Virus record (IMG/VR): IMGVR_UViG_3300025949_000038
Location: 1 to 47,123 of that record
Strand: one strand, 5' to 3'
DNA from: a virus
DNA: 47,123 bases
Shown one piece after another: positions 1 through 6,085 of the stretch (its first letter is position 1; the number at the start of each line of letters is the position of its first letter). The translations under genes and the position numbers were made by a program. The notes beneath the pieces are model-generated. The model did not search any database, had not been told where the DNA came from, and saw only the letters and a program-made list of their open reading frames with translations.

Positions 1-109
1 ATTTCCGCGTGCGGAGGATCGTGACATCGTGCGTTGTCGTAGGCATAGAAGGCGCAGCGGGGGCCGCTGGTGCGGGCATTTGCGCAGGCTGCGGCATCAT
101 GGCGTTCAT
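1..109 (-). CDS. Portal protein, C-terminal subunit, haplotype A (truncated by window edge)
   Basis: Partial gene: only the first 36 codons lie in the window, and the rest runs off the left edge. The start ATG at 109 shares its A with the TGA of the upstream portal N gene (TGATG overlap). The Met/Pro/Ala-rich leader, followed by HDVTILRTRK, matches the start of the complete copy at 41685-43403. A TAG lies in this frame two codons upstream of the ATG, so the reading frame is not open into the N-terminal gene. Confidence 0.85.
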   Translation of the reverse strand, partial: MNAMMPQPAQMPAPAAPAAPSMPTTTHDVTILRTRK

Positions 110-678
110 CAACTAGTAGCCTCTGCGGGCTCGGCAGCCTCGTTGTTGACCGTATGCTCGATGATCTCCAACCCGCTATCAGGCTGCATCACAGCCTGCG
201 CCAGCAATGCAAACTGATCCTCATTGAGATCGTAATAGGTCTCTTTTTCCTCTTCCTCGCGCTCGTCCCACCAAACCTTCACAATCCCGTTCTTCAAGAG
301 CAGCGCATCCTTGATGAATGAGTACATCACCATGAAGCCAGGATTCTGCTGCATAAACACATGGTTCACATAGTCGGTTTCCTGCTGTGCGCCCTGCTCG
401 TCCTCTGGACCAACCGGCTCAAACCTGACAACCTCGTCAGAGCCCGCGAAGATGTCCATGAGGTGTGGCATTAGGCCCTCAACGACATCGGCAACGTCAG
501 ACGAAATCGCGCTGGAACGGCCGATTTCAGACGGCAGATCCATTTCCATGTCGCCATTGTAATAGCGATCGTTGCGCTCACGCTCTAGGGTCAGCTTGGC
601 TGATTGGGTAGCCGCAAGTGCGTCCGCTTTCTGCGTTGAGATCAGGGAGCGCAGCTCGGACGTGGAGAGCTTGGGCAT
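109..678 (-). CDS. Portal protein, N-terminal subunit, haplotype A
   Basis: 189 aa, nearly identical to the copy at 43403-43972. It resembles the N-terminal part of SU10/P22-type portal proteins: a charged helical start (LERERNDRYYNG), the signature GRSSAISSDVADVVEGLMP, then FAGSDEVVRFEP and the DALLLKNGIVKVWW segment. Related portals are usually single proteins of about 700 aa, whereas this ORF stops in an Ala/Glu-rich linker. The ATG at 678 overlaps the TGA of the upstream 53-aa gene and was preferred over the longer ORF starting at 714. It should form the dodecameric DNA channel at the portal vertex with the downstream C-terminal subunit. Confidence 0.85.
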   Translation of the reverse strand: MPKLSTSELRSLISTQKADALAATQSAKLTLERERNDRYYNGDMEMDLPSEIGRSSAISSDVADVVEGLMPHLMDIFAGSDEVVRFEPVGPEDEQGAQQETDYVNHVFMQQNPGFMVMYSFIKDALLLKNGIVKVWWDEREEEEKETYYDLNEDQFALLAQAVMQPDSGLEIIEHTVNNEAAEPAEATS

Positions 679-839
679 CAGGCCATAACCCCACGACGAG
701 GCCATTCCTTGCATTCAGGAAGAATCCGGACGGCCGGCACAAAATGAACAGGCATCGTTAGATTGTCGGCAAAAGACATAACTAGCCGCCGCACTATCTC
801 CCCATCAGACAGGTCACGACCGAGCTGCGCGTACATCAT
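678..839 (-). CDS. Small protein between terL and portal, haplotype A
   Basis: 53 aa, not recognised. ATG at 839 overlaps the terL stop (TGATG), and its own stop overlaps the portal start, so it is translated in a coupled series. It begins MMYAQLGRDLSDGEIVRR and is mildly basic, with no membrane segment. The same slot in haplotype B (43972-44136) holds an unrelated 54-aa ORF. The slot is therefore conserved while the content differs. Confidence 0.6.
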   Translation of the reverse strand: MMYAQLGRDLSDGEIVRRLVMSFADNLTMPVHFVPAVRILPECKEWPRRGVMA

Positions 840-2152
840 CAGGCCACGCCAATTCGCGGGTAATTGATCGAGCGGTTGAAGTTCGCAGCCCTGCCCGGCT
901 CCTCGTAGCAAACAGCCATCAGGCCGAGCGAGTCCGCAGCATGCGACGACCAATCATGATCAGGACCGAGACCAACATTGCGTGTTTCGTCTTTCCGTTC
1001 GTGATAAAACCCGACCGCTTGCCGGCCAGATTCCGTTGTTGCTTCATTCCACCACATCTTGGGACCAAGCCGTCTGACGGCCTCAATCCTCATAGACGCG
1101 GCGCCCTTGCCCTGGTTCTTGACCGGGGGCTCAACCTTGAAGCCGGCATCGCGAAGATGATCTTCGTAGCGCTTGCCGGTAATATTGTTTTCGTTCACGC
1201 CGTCGTGTGGCAGATACAGCACGGCGTTTTCATAGCCGCTCTTGCGTAGCCAAGCGACGTGAGCAGACAGCACTTGGCCGACCGCCTCGTAATAGTCGAG
1301 AATGCGGATTTCCTGCCCCACCCACTGGACAATCCAGATGGTGAAGGCGTCAGCGTTGGCGCCAGAGCCGCCGATGTCGATAAACGCTCGAAGCGGCAAC
1401 AGGGGATCGGCAGTGACAACGCCTATGCGGCCTTGGCGCTTGGCCTCAGAGAGCATTGCGGCGTAGTAGGCGCCCTCGAAGGCTGCGGCATAACCGCCTT
1501 CGTAGGTATGGTCGTAGCGCTCTGGATAGCGCTCCAGTTCGATCTTGCGTTCTTCCTCAAGCTCAGCAGTCCAGAACGGATTGTCCCGCCAGTTGGCCTG
1601 GACAACCGTTGCACCCTTCGGCAGCCCAAGTGGACCACGAAAGAAATCATCAACCGCGTCACTCTTGCGGGTTGGGTTCCAGCTCGCCCATATTTCAGAG
1701 CCAGGCGAGCGGATCGTAGGCCTGAGCAACGATAGCGACCGCGCTGAGATCGATTGCGCCTCTTCCATCCAGGCCCGATGAAAGCCCTCCAGCGATTTCA
1801 CCGAGTCCGCCGAATAGTCCTTCATGCCCTTGAAGATCGCCACCCCATCCTTGGGTAGCTCGATCCTGTCATTCCAGATCTTGAAGCCGTCAGCTTCCGT
1901 AAGCCTTAGCCTCCTGATCTTGTCCTCGATCAGCAGTTTGGAGCTCTGCGTCAGGTCGCGTTGAACCTCTCGGATGCACACCATCCGCAGGCCCTCGCCG
2001 TAATCGCCTGGCGCCCTTAGCGCGTCCTCAACTGCAAGCTCACCGAAGAAGTGAGACTTGCCAGAGCCGCGTCCTCCATGCGCTCCCTTGTATCGGGAGG
2101 GATGAAGTAGCGGCTCGAATACCTTAGCCGTCTTGATTTGAAGGGCTGACAA
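839..2152 (-). CDS. terL: Terminase large subunit, haplotype A
   Basis: 437 aa, full length for the family. It is the ATP-driven packaging motor and headful/end-cutting nuclease. Walker A is GGRGSGKS (residues 26-33) and a Walker B-like AWMEEA lies at 127-132. The C-terminal RNase-H-like nuclease is marked by FIDIGG with D260, the LPHDG segment (D318) and HAADSLG (D408). The start overlaps terS by 29 nt. It differs from the haplotype B copy (44133-45446) at only six residues (152, 173, 275, 297, 434, 435) despite many silent base changes, showing purifying selection. PBSX/P22-type terminase is my family-level reading. Confidence 0.95.
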   Translation of the reverse strand: MSALQIKTAKVFEPLLHPSRYKGAHGGRGSGKSHFFGELAVEDALRAPGDYGEGLRMVCIREVQRDLTQSSKLLIEDKIRRLRLTEADGFKIWNDRIELPKDGVAIFKGMKDYSADSVKSLEGFHRAWMEEAQSISARSLSLLRPTIRSPGSEIWASWNPTRKSDAVDDFFRGPLGLPKGATVVQANWRDNPFWTAELEEERKIELERYPERYDHTYEGGYAAAFEGAYYAAMLSEAKRQGRIGVVTADPLLPLRAFIDIGGSGANADAFTIWIVQWVGQEIRILDYYEAVGQVLSAHVAWLRKSGYENAVLYLPHDGVNENNITGKRYEDHLRDAGFKVEPPVKNQGKGAASMRIEAVRRLGPKMWWNEATTESGRQAVGFYHERKDETRNVGLGPDHDWSSHAADSLGLMAVCYEEPGRAANFNRSINYPRIGVA

Positions 2153-2435
2153 TCACGCGCTCGATGCGGTGGAGCATCTTGACGGCCGGGTCATCGTCCT
2201 CACCGCCAATGACCGCTTGGGGGACCTTGCCGTCCAACCTGTCTGCAATTTCCTTAATCGCCGGAACGTCACCATCCTTGGCTTTCGTCACCAGCGCCAA
2301 GGCCACAGTCCTCAGCATTTCGTCATTGTCGCCAGCGGCCTTTAGAGCCTCCTGGAGAGCGTTCTTGAAAGGCTTGCTCTTGGGACGCCCGGCAGGATTG
2401 CCGCTCTGTCCGGGCTGGAATGGGCGTCCTACCAT
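2124..2435 (-). CDS. terS: Terminase small subunit, haplotype A (DUF5681-type N-terminus)
   Basis: 103 aa directly upstream of terL and overlapping it by 29 nt. The N-terminus FQPGQSGNPAGRPKSKPF is the basic motif typical of DUF5681 proteins, which commonly precede terL. A helical middle follows. The last residues, HRIERVIVSPSNQDG, are shared with the otherwise different haplotype B protein. The assignment as the DNA-recognition subunit is by position and motif. The shared tail partly reflects overlap with terL, but the conservation starts a few codons before the overlap. Confidence 0.75.
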   Translation of the reverse strand: MVGRPFQPGQSGNPAGRPKSKPFKNALQEALKAAGDNDEMLRTVALALVTKAKDGDVPAIKEIADRLDGKVPQAVIGGEDDDPAVKMLHRIERVIVSPSNQDG

Positions 2436-2439
2436 GCTG

Positions 2440-2679
2440 CTAGTTCGCTGTTACCAGCGGGGCCTTGTAAGCATCCAGAGCGCATTGTGCGAGCCTTTCA
2501 GCCCATTCGGGGGCTATGGCCAGCGAAGTAGGATTCGGCACGGCGCCATAACCATACAGCGGATGCCAAACGACCTTGTTCGGCTCAGCCTTCGGGTTCT
2601 TGTCCTCGAAGTCGGCTTTCTGCTCTTGACAGTTGAGCTTGCGGGCAATTGCCTTGAAGTCGAACACGCCCACTGTCAT
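2440..2679 (-). CDS. Conserved small protein upstream of terS, haplotype A
   Basis: 79 aa. The first half (VFDFKAIARKLNCQEQKADF, then NPKAEPNKVVWHP) and the end (WAERLAQCALDAYK) match the 127-aa protein at 45706-46089, but the middle of about 50 residues present in B is missing here. One haplotype has therefore undergone an in-frame internal deletion or insertion. ATG at 2679 overlaps the preceding gene's end by 4 nt. No function is recognised. Confidence 0.65.
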   Translation of the reverse strand: MTVGVFDFKAIARKLNCQEQKADFEDKNPKAEPNKVVWHPLYGYGAVPNPTSLAIAPEWAERLAQCALDAYKAPLVTAN

Positions 2680-2882
2680 TTCTTCACTCCGTCCAATAGA
2701 CCGCGAGCCTTCGATTTGATCTTGTTCTCTTCGGACTTGGAGATATTGCCGGCGTTGTATGACCGGGTTGCGCCTGAGATCGCCATACGCTGGTGGGTGG
2801 CATCGTTCACAGGGAACGATTTACCAGGGCCAGCGAATGAGCTCTTGGGCATTGACTTGCGCTTGCCGGATGAAAGTTTCAT
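2676..2882 (-). CDS. Small basic protein, haplotype A only
   Basis: 68 aa, rich in Lys and Ser. It contains SFAGPGKSFPVNDATHQRMA and a Lys/Ser-rich end, KSKARGLLDG. I associate this pattern with small conserved phage and prophage proteins of unknown role (DUF6582-like). ATG at 2882 overlaps the TGA of the upstream 52-aa gene by 4 nt. In haplotype B the same position is occupied by an HNH endonuclease gene (46086-46634). Confidence 0.65.
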   Translation of the reverse strand: MKLSSGKRKSMPKSSFAGPGKSFPVNDATHQRMAISGATRSYNAGNISKSEENKIKSKARGLLDGVKK

Positions 2883-3037
2883 GCTGGGTCCTTCTCAGGT
2901 GCTTGGTAGTTCGGCTGTACGGGCGGCATTTCGCAGGGGGCAATCTCAGCCCATGAATCAGCAACAAGCTTATCCATGGTTGCCTTGCGTTCTTCGCGGC
3001 GCTTCCAATCGCGTAGCTGGACTACGTTTTCAGCCAT
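2879..3037 (-). CDS. Small conserved protein, haplotype A
   Basis: 52 aa starting MAENVVQLRDWKRREERKA, with a charged helical N-terminus and a Pro-rich end. It is nearly identical to 46631-46789 in haplotype B over 45 residues, and only the last few codons differ, at the point where the neighbouring gene changes. Its conservation in both haplotypes and start/stop overlaps support it as real. Function unknown. Confidence 0.65.
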   Translation of the reverse strand: MAENVVQLRDWKRREERKATMDKLVADSWAEIAPCEMPPVQPNYQAPEKDPA

Positions 3038-3053
3038 CAAATCAAACCGCCCA

Positions 3054-3167
3054 TCAGTGGCCGCTCCGAAACGGATTGAATACCGTCAGCAGCAAAATAA
3101 AACCAATGATCGAACCAACCCCTGCGAGCCCGATTAGGACGAACAGGACGGTGATCGCGGTTTCCAT
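3054..3167 (-). CDS. Tiny membrane protein, haplotype A only
   Basis: 37 aa. METAITV is followed by an uninterrupted hydrophobic stretch (residues about 5-30) with Gly-rich turns, then a short polar tail. A single-pass or hairpin inner-membrane peptide is likely. ATG at 3167 overlaps the stop of the upstream 33-aa gene. Haplotype B lacks it entirely: there the 33-aa and 52-aa genes abut directly. Confidence 0.55.
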   Translation of the reverse strand: METAITVLFVLIGLAGVGSIIGFILLLTVFNPFRSGH

Positions 3168-3268
3168 CAGATCTTGCTCACCGGCACGAGCTTGCCGCCC
3201 TTCTCAACGATCTTGGCCTGACCGTCTCGGATCATGCGGGCGAGTAACTTGAGCTGGTCGGTGGTCAT
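3167..3268 (-). CDS. Tiny conserved protein, first gene of late operon, haplotype A
   Basis: 33 aa, MTTDQLKLLARMIRDGQAK and a basic end. The same peptide with three substitutions near its ends begins the late operon in haplotype B (46789-46890), so this short ORF is under selection. It is the most promoter-proximal gene of the leftward late unit. Function unknown; small charged helical peptide. Confidence 0.6.
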   Translation of the reverse strand: MTTDQLKLLARMIRDGQAKIVEKGGKLVPVSKI

Positions 3269-3271
3269 CTG

Positions 3272-3301
3272 GTTATACTCTTTTCGCGGTTTTAGTATAA
3301 C
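3272..3301. promoter_or_regulatory. Dyad GTTATACT-N14-AGTATAAC before the late operon
   Basis: A perfect 8-bp inverted repeat (3272-3279 and 3294-3301) lies just upstream of the first late gene of haplotype A. Each arm contains TATACT, which resembles a -10 hexamer on either strand. It may be an operator or an activator site. Haplotype B lacks it and carries an unrelated hairpin at 46910-46935. Confidence 0.4.
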
Positions 3302-3308
3302 GAAGGGG

Positions 3309-3399
3309 TTTCGCGCGCCGCCTCGCCTAATGAGCGCTCTCGCGTTCTATCGCGGCAGGGGAGCTTTAGGCGCTGCGGGTGGCTGAGGGGCGCGCGAAA
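3309..3399. other. Nested inverted-repeat element (possible structured RNA) at the early/late junction
   Basis: The outer arms TTTCGCGCGCC (3309-3319) and GGCGCGCGAAA (3389-3399) pair perfectly. After a one-base bulge, CCTC (3321-3324) pairs with GAGG (3385-3388). Inside, GCCTAA (3325-3330) pairs with TTAGGC (3366-3371), and CGCG (3341-3344) with CGCG (3351-3354). Haplotype B (46958-47048) has two changes here: A3329 becomes G, which keeps a G-U pair if read on the plus strand, and C3347 becomes T in a hairpin loop. No ORF is supported in this stretch. Confidence 0.5.
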
Positions 3400-3404
3400 T
3401 GGAA

Positions 3405-3435
3405 ACGCCCGCTCTGGATTTCTCCATGCGGGCGT
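3405..3435. terminator. Strong hairpin between early and late leftward operons
   Basis: ACGCCCGC (3405-3412) pairs with GCGGGCGT (3428-3435). Inside, TGGA (3415-3418) pairs with TCCA (3423-3426) around a TTTC loop. It lies downstream of the last early leftward gene (stop at 3502). The following tract is T-poor in both directions (TAATTT on plus, TTTCCATTT on minus), so efficient intrinsic termination is uncertain. Identical at 47054-47084 in haplotype B. Confidence 0.5.
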
Positions 3436-3501
3436 AATTTCGGATGCTGAATGCGCGTATAGATGATTCGTTAAAGGACGAGAATCCGGTCGAATACGGC
3501 T

Positions 3502-4011
3502 TCATGCGATTTTCCAAAAATCAACGAGGCGCTTCGCAGAGTCACGAAGCATCTTGCGGAAAATGTGCGGACTGATCGCAATGCCAAAAGCGGAGCACTG
3601 CGAAATCTGGCGATCCAGGCAAACGATGTGCTCGACCACATGCGACGGCCACATTCCCAGCATTGCTACGGCCTTCTTGTAAACGTGCATGTGGTGCGCT
3701 TGCCTTTCCCCACCCGACAATGCACCGGCCGAGGTCTGCACTCTGTCCATGTCAATTGCTCCGACGCGCGCCTCAAGGCCGGAATAATACCAGTGATCGC
3801 GGTATTTCATCAGGGCGACAAACTCATGCCGGATCTGGTCTGTAGCGGCATCGGATTTATCTTCCGCTCCCAAGCGCTTGTAGAAGCGCGCCAAGGGCGT
3901 ATCCAAAAAATGGTAGACCTTGGTGCCCTGCTTGTCGTCGCCTACTACGAAGTCGCCCTGCGCCTTGGCGAGGCGTTCGGCCGTGGGACCAAATGTTTCA
4001 ATTCGTCCCAT
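3502..4011 (-). CDS. Unknown early protein, possible late regulator
   Basis: 169 aa from ATG 4011, which overlaps the end of the LuxR-type gene by 14 nt. I preferred this over the longer ORF starting at 4032. The sequence is basic and helical, ending FRKMLRDSAKRLVDFWKIA. The DTPLARFYKRLG, YSGLEARVGAIDMDRVQTS and CSAFGIAISPHIF segments remind me of DUF6456-like phage proteins, at low certainty. It is the last gene of the leftward early unit, immediately before the late operon, where late activators often sit. Function inferred from position only. Confidence 0.55.
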   Translation of the reverse strand: MGRIETFGPTAERLAKAQGDFVVGDDKQGTKVYHFLDTPLARFYKRLGAEDKSDAATDQIRHEFVALMKYRDHWYYSGLEARVGAIDMDRVQTSAGALSGGERQAHHMHVYKKAVAMLGMWPSHVVEHIVCLDRQISQCSAFGIAISPHIFRKMLRDSAKRLVDFWKIA

Positions 4012-4234
4012 GCATCGCCTCCAGCTCAGCAATGCGAGCGCTCAGGATCTTGTGAACCAAGGCTGCGACATTCGGGACAGCCAATTTCCGGGTAATGCCC
4101 AATCGATGGTCCTCAACTGTTCTGGGACTGATCTCCAGAGCGCGGGCTATTTCCTTGTTTGACTTGCCCTGGCAAATCAGATCGCAAACCTCGCGCTGCC
4201 GCCGCGTTAGAACATTCGTTACCAAGTTAGCCAT
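3998..4234 (-). CDS. Stand-alone LuxR-type HTH transcriptional regulator
   Basis: 78 aa consisting almost solely of a GerE/LuxR HTH: LTRRQREVCDLICQGKSNKE, then IARALEISPRTVEDHRLGIT and KLAVPNVAALVHKI. The recognition helix region (SPRTVEDHR) is canonical. There is no receiver or autoinducer domain, so it probably binds DNA constitutively or works with a partner. It overlaps both neighbours by a few nt in the early leftward operon. A role in turning on late transcription is an inference from position. Confidence 0.85.
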   Translation of the reverse strand: MANLVTNVLTRRQREVCDLICQGKSNKEIARALEISPRTVEDHRLGITRKLAVPNVAALVHKILSARIAELEAMHGTN

Positions 4235-4835
4235 GTGATGCCCCCGTGGGTTGTGGATAATCCTCGATCTCGCCGCGCATCACGCGCTTGCGGTCGGCAA
4301 GCCATTGCAGATAGCCAGGCTTAGCCCCGTAATGATCCTGAAGTTTTTCAATCGTTGGCGCCTGAAAAGTGGCTCGTTTGGCCTCATCTTTGACGAAGCC
4401 AATTCCCCAATCAGCGCCATACTTCGCTTTCAATTGCTCCATCGTTGGCTTTTCGTGACGCTCCTCACGCTCGCGCTGTTCAATCTGTTCCTTGATACGC
4501 TTCAATCGAAGTTCGTTTTGCAGGATAGGCTCATGAGCTTCATTGCATGCATCGACGACTTCCTTGACGGTCGGAAGCCAGCCCTTCTTCGATGGAAGGC
4601 CCGTCGCCGGATGCGTCACAGCGGTCATAACCTCCTGCGGATATCTCGCAAGGATTGCCGCTATCGCTGCAACATAGGTATCTGGATCGTTGGCCTCACC
4701 CGTGCGATAGCAGCCGAGGAGGATCTTGGCCCGCATCGCTGCGTATGTCGTCAGGTCTTGCCGGCCCGTCGAACTCGGCAAGTTTTGCGATGAGATTGTC
4801 AGCGGCTTGAATGATTCCGGCTTTCGGTTTTCCAT
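4227..4835 (-). CDS. Unknown protein downstream of DUF1376 gene, possible helicase-loader role
   Basis: 202 aa from ATG 4835. The ORF overlaps the end of the DUF1376 gene by 140 nt in another frame. A shorter start at ATG 4736 (residue 34) would reduce that to 41 nt, and no clear Shine-Dalgarno favours either. It has an N-terminal helical region with CYRTGEANDPDTYVAAIAAI, a central coiled-coil-like acidic/basic stretch (residues about 110-130) and GYLQWLADRKRVMRG near the end. Its place next to a replication protein suggests replisome recruitment, but I recognise no loader motif. Confidence 0.6.
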   Translation of the reverse strand: MENRKPESFKPLTISSQNLPSSTGRQDLTTYAAMRAKILLGCYRTGEANDPDTYVAAIAAILARYPQEVMTAVTHPATGLPSKKGWLPTVKEVVDACNEAHEPILQNELRLKRIKEQIEQREREERHEKPTMEQLKAKYGADWGIGFVKDEAKRATFQAPTIEKLQDHYGAKPGYLQWLADRKRVMRGEIEDYPQPTGASHG

Positions 4836-5517
4836 GGGTCACCGTTAGAGTTTCAGCTTGGCGGATTTCGACAATCGGAAGCGGCGCCTGCCGTTTGGCA
4901 AAAGCACTCGCGAAGCATTTTTCGTAGTAGTTGAGCGGCTTTCCAGGCCCTACGCGGCGAGTCTCGACCTCGACCAGATCGATAGTCCATCCAGCGCGCT
5001 CCCACTCGATCGCTCGCCAATCGGCGCCGGCGAGTTCGGGGGGTATCTCCAAGGGGCTTCCGATCGAGAGCCCACGAAACAGCGCCGCACTCAGCGCTTT
5101 CGAGCCATCGGTAAAAGCGCTCCGGGTCGCACGCGCGTCTACTATCCTATCTTCTTCCTGTAGATGTGATTGTGATTGTGTATGCGTTCGCTCTGCGTCC
5201 GCTGTGCGTTCGCCGTGCCGTCGCTGTGCGTTCGCAGAATTGACCTTAGACTTTTCAATGGCTTTGCCCAACTCCTCGTCAATTCGCTTGTGACACCATC
5301 CGTCTCCAAAAAGCGACCTTAGAACGTCGCGAGATTGCGACCATTGACGGGTCGTGAGCCTCGTAATTCTCCGAATGGCCTCTTCATCGTCAGGCAGCTT
5401 TCCCTTCGTCCAATAGTGCATGATGAGCAAAAGATATGCTCCATGCTCCGCCGCACTAAGGTGCGCCGTGTCTGCCAGATAGTCGGCCACATAAAGGGGC
5501 ATCCAAGGTCTGCTCAA
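4696..5517 (-). CDS. DUF1376 phage replication protein
   Basis: 273 aa. The N-terminus WMPLYVADYLADTAHLSAAE, then GAYLLLIMHYW and ITRLTTRQW, is the winged-helix-like DUF1376 (YdaU-type) signature found in phage replication initiators. The middle is polar and His/Gln/Arg-rich (residues about 95-120). The C-terminal half contains NYYEKCFASAFAK. The start is TTG at 5517, overlapping the rusA stop; ATG 5502 is the alternative. It probably binds the phage origin and directs the host replisome. No phage polymerase or clear helicase is present in the window. Confidence 0.8.
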   Translation of the reverse strand: MSRPWMPLYVADYLADTAHLSAAEHGAYLLLIMHYWTKGKLPDDEEAIRRITRLTTRQWSQSRDVLRSLFGDGWCHKRIDEELGKAIEKSKVNSANAQRRHGERTADAERTHTQSQSHLQEEDRIVDARATRSAFTDGSKALSAALFRGLSIGSPLEIPPELAGADWRAIEWERAGWTIDLVEVETRRVGPGKPLNYYEKCFASAFAKRQAPLPIVEIRQAETLTVTHGKPKAGIIQAADNLIAKLAEFDGPARPDDIRSDAGQDPPRLLSHG

Positions 5518-5921
5518 GCTGCCTCCGCGCCATCCTGCGGGGATTGAACGCGGTTGAAAAACTCAAACACGGTTACTCGGACGCCATTGACATCAGGCGC
5601 CCATTTCAGCTTGATCTCGCGAACGATCGTATTGTCATCTGCCTGGATGATCTGGTGGCTCACCAGAAGGTCCGTCAGTGCCTTCTCCCGGTTACCCAGA
5701 TCAAACTTGCGCTTACCAGCGGGCTCCTGAACCTCATAGGAGAGCACAACAGGCCCGACGAACTTCTTGGGCCGCTGCCGCATGATCTCAGCGCCCGCTT
5801 CGTAGATCCAGCTATCATAGTTCTGCGTGCGGAAGCGGCGGCCATGCTTGCCGTTGGCCCAAAGGCCGTTCACGCTCGGCGGCATTGGAAGGATAAAGGT
5901 GCTCAAGCCGCGCCCCTGCAT
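5514..5921 (-). CDS. rusA: RusA-type Holliday-junction resolvase
   Basis: 135 aa, full family length. LPMPPSVNGLW opens the fold. The metal-binding region RKFDLGNREKALTDLL contains D74, N77, K80 and D84, followed by IIQADDNTI with D95/D96. In E. coli RusA the first motif is DLDN. Here the second Asp is Gly76, a variation I recall in other phage copies, so loss of activity should not be assumed. It cuts branched DNA before packaging. It overlaps the upstream gene by 19 nt. Confidence 0.9.
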   Translation of the reverse strand: MQGRGLSTFILPMPPSVNGLWANGKHGRRFRTQNYDSWIYEAGAEIMRQRPKKFVGPVVLSYEVQEPAGKRKFDLGNREKALTDLLVSHQIIQADDNTIVREIKLKWAPDVNGVRVTVFEFFNRVQSPQDGAEAA

Positions 5922-6085
5922 TCCCGGCGCAACTGCTTCAAAACCTCAACCTGAAGCAAGTCTTCGAGCTCGGCTCGGCGCTGGCTATATGGCTTCTCGA
6001 CAGCCAGGAGCGATTTGATGTGCGCAATGCGATGCTTGACAGGAAGACGTTGCATCCTGCGGATCATGACGTGAAGCGGAGTCAT
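5903..6085 (-). CDS. Small basic helical protein
   Basis: 60 aa from ATG 6085, which overlaps the upstream gene's TGA (ATGA). This start is preferred to the longer ORF beginning at 6181. It is Arg/Lys/Leu-rich and predicted all-helical, with MIRRMQRLPVKHRIAHIKSL and RRAELEDLLQVEVLKQLRR. No family is recognised. It lies between a GcrA-like DNA-binding protein and rusA. Confidence 0.6.
   Translation of the reverse strand: MTPLHVMIRRMQRLPVKHRIAHIKSLLAVEKPYSQRRAELEDLLQVEVLKQLRRECRGAA

Larger units (their letters stand above)
1..3474. repeat. Divergent terminal copy A of the terminase region
   Basis: This segment aligns collinearly with 43295-47123. Anchors are terL (839 with 44133) and the portal N gene (109 with 43403), both at offset 43294, and the right end (3474 with 47123) at offset 43649, so copy B is 355 nt longer. 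TerL is almost unchanged, but several small genes are exchanged or missing. Bases 3348-3474 (127 nt) are identical to the window's last 127 bases. I read this as two strain haplotypes of one circular genome joined by the assembler, not as a packaged terminal redundancy, which should be identical. Confidence 0.85.

Noticed and set aside
2164-3252. Long plus-strand ORF of 362 codons
   Set aside because: It lies antisense to several coupled minus-strand genes whose products are conserved between haplotypes; its composition is that of a mirror frame.
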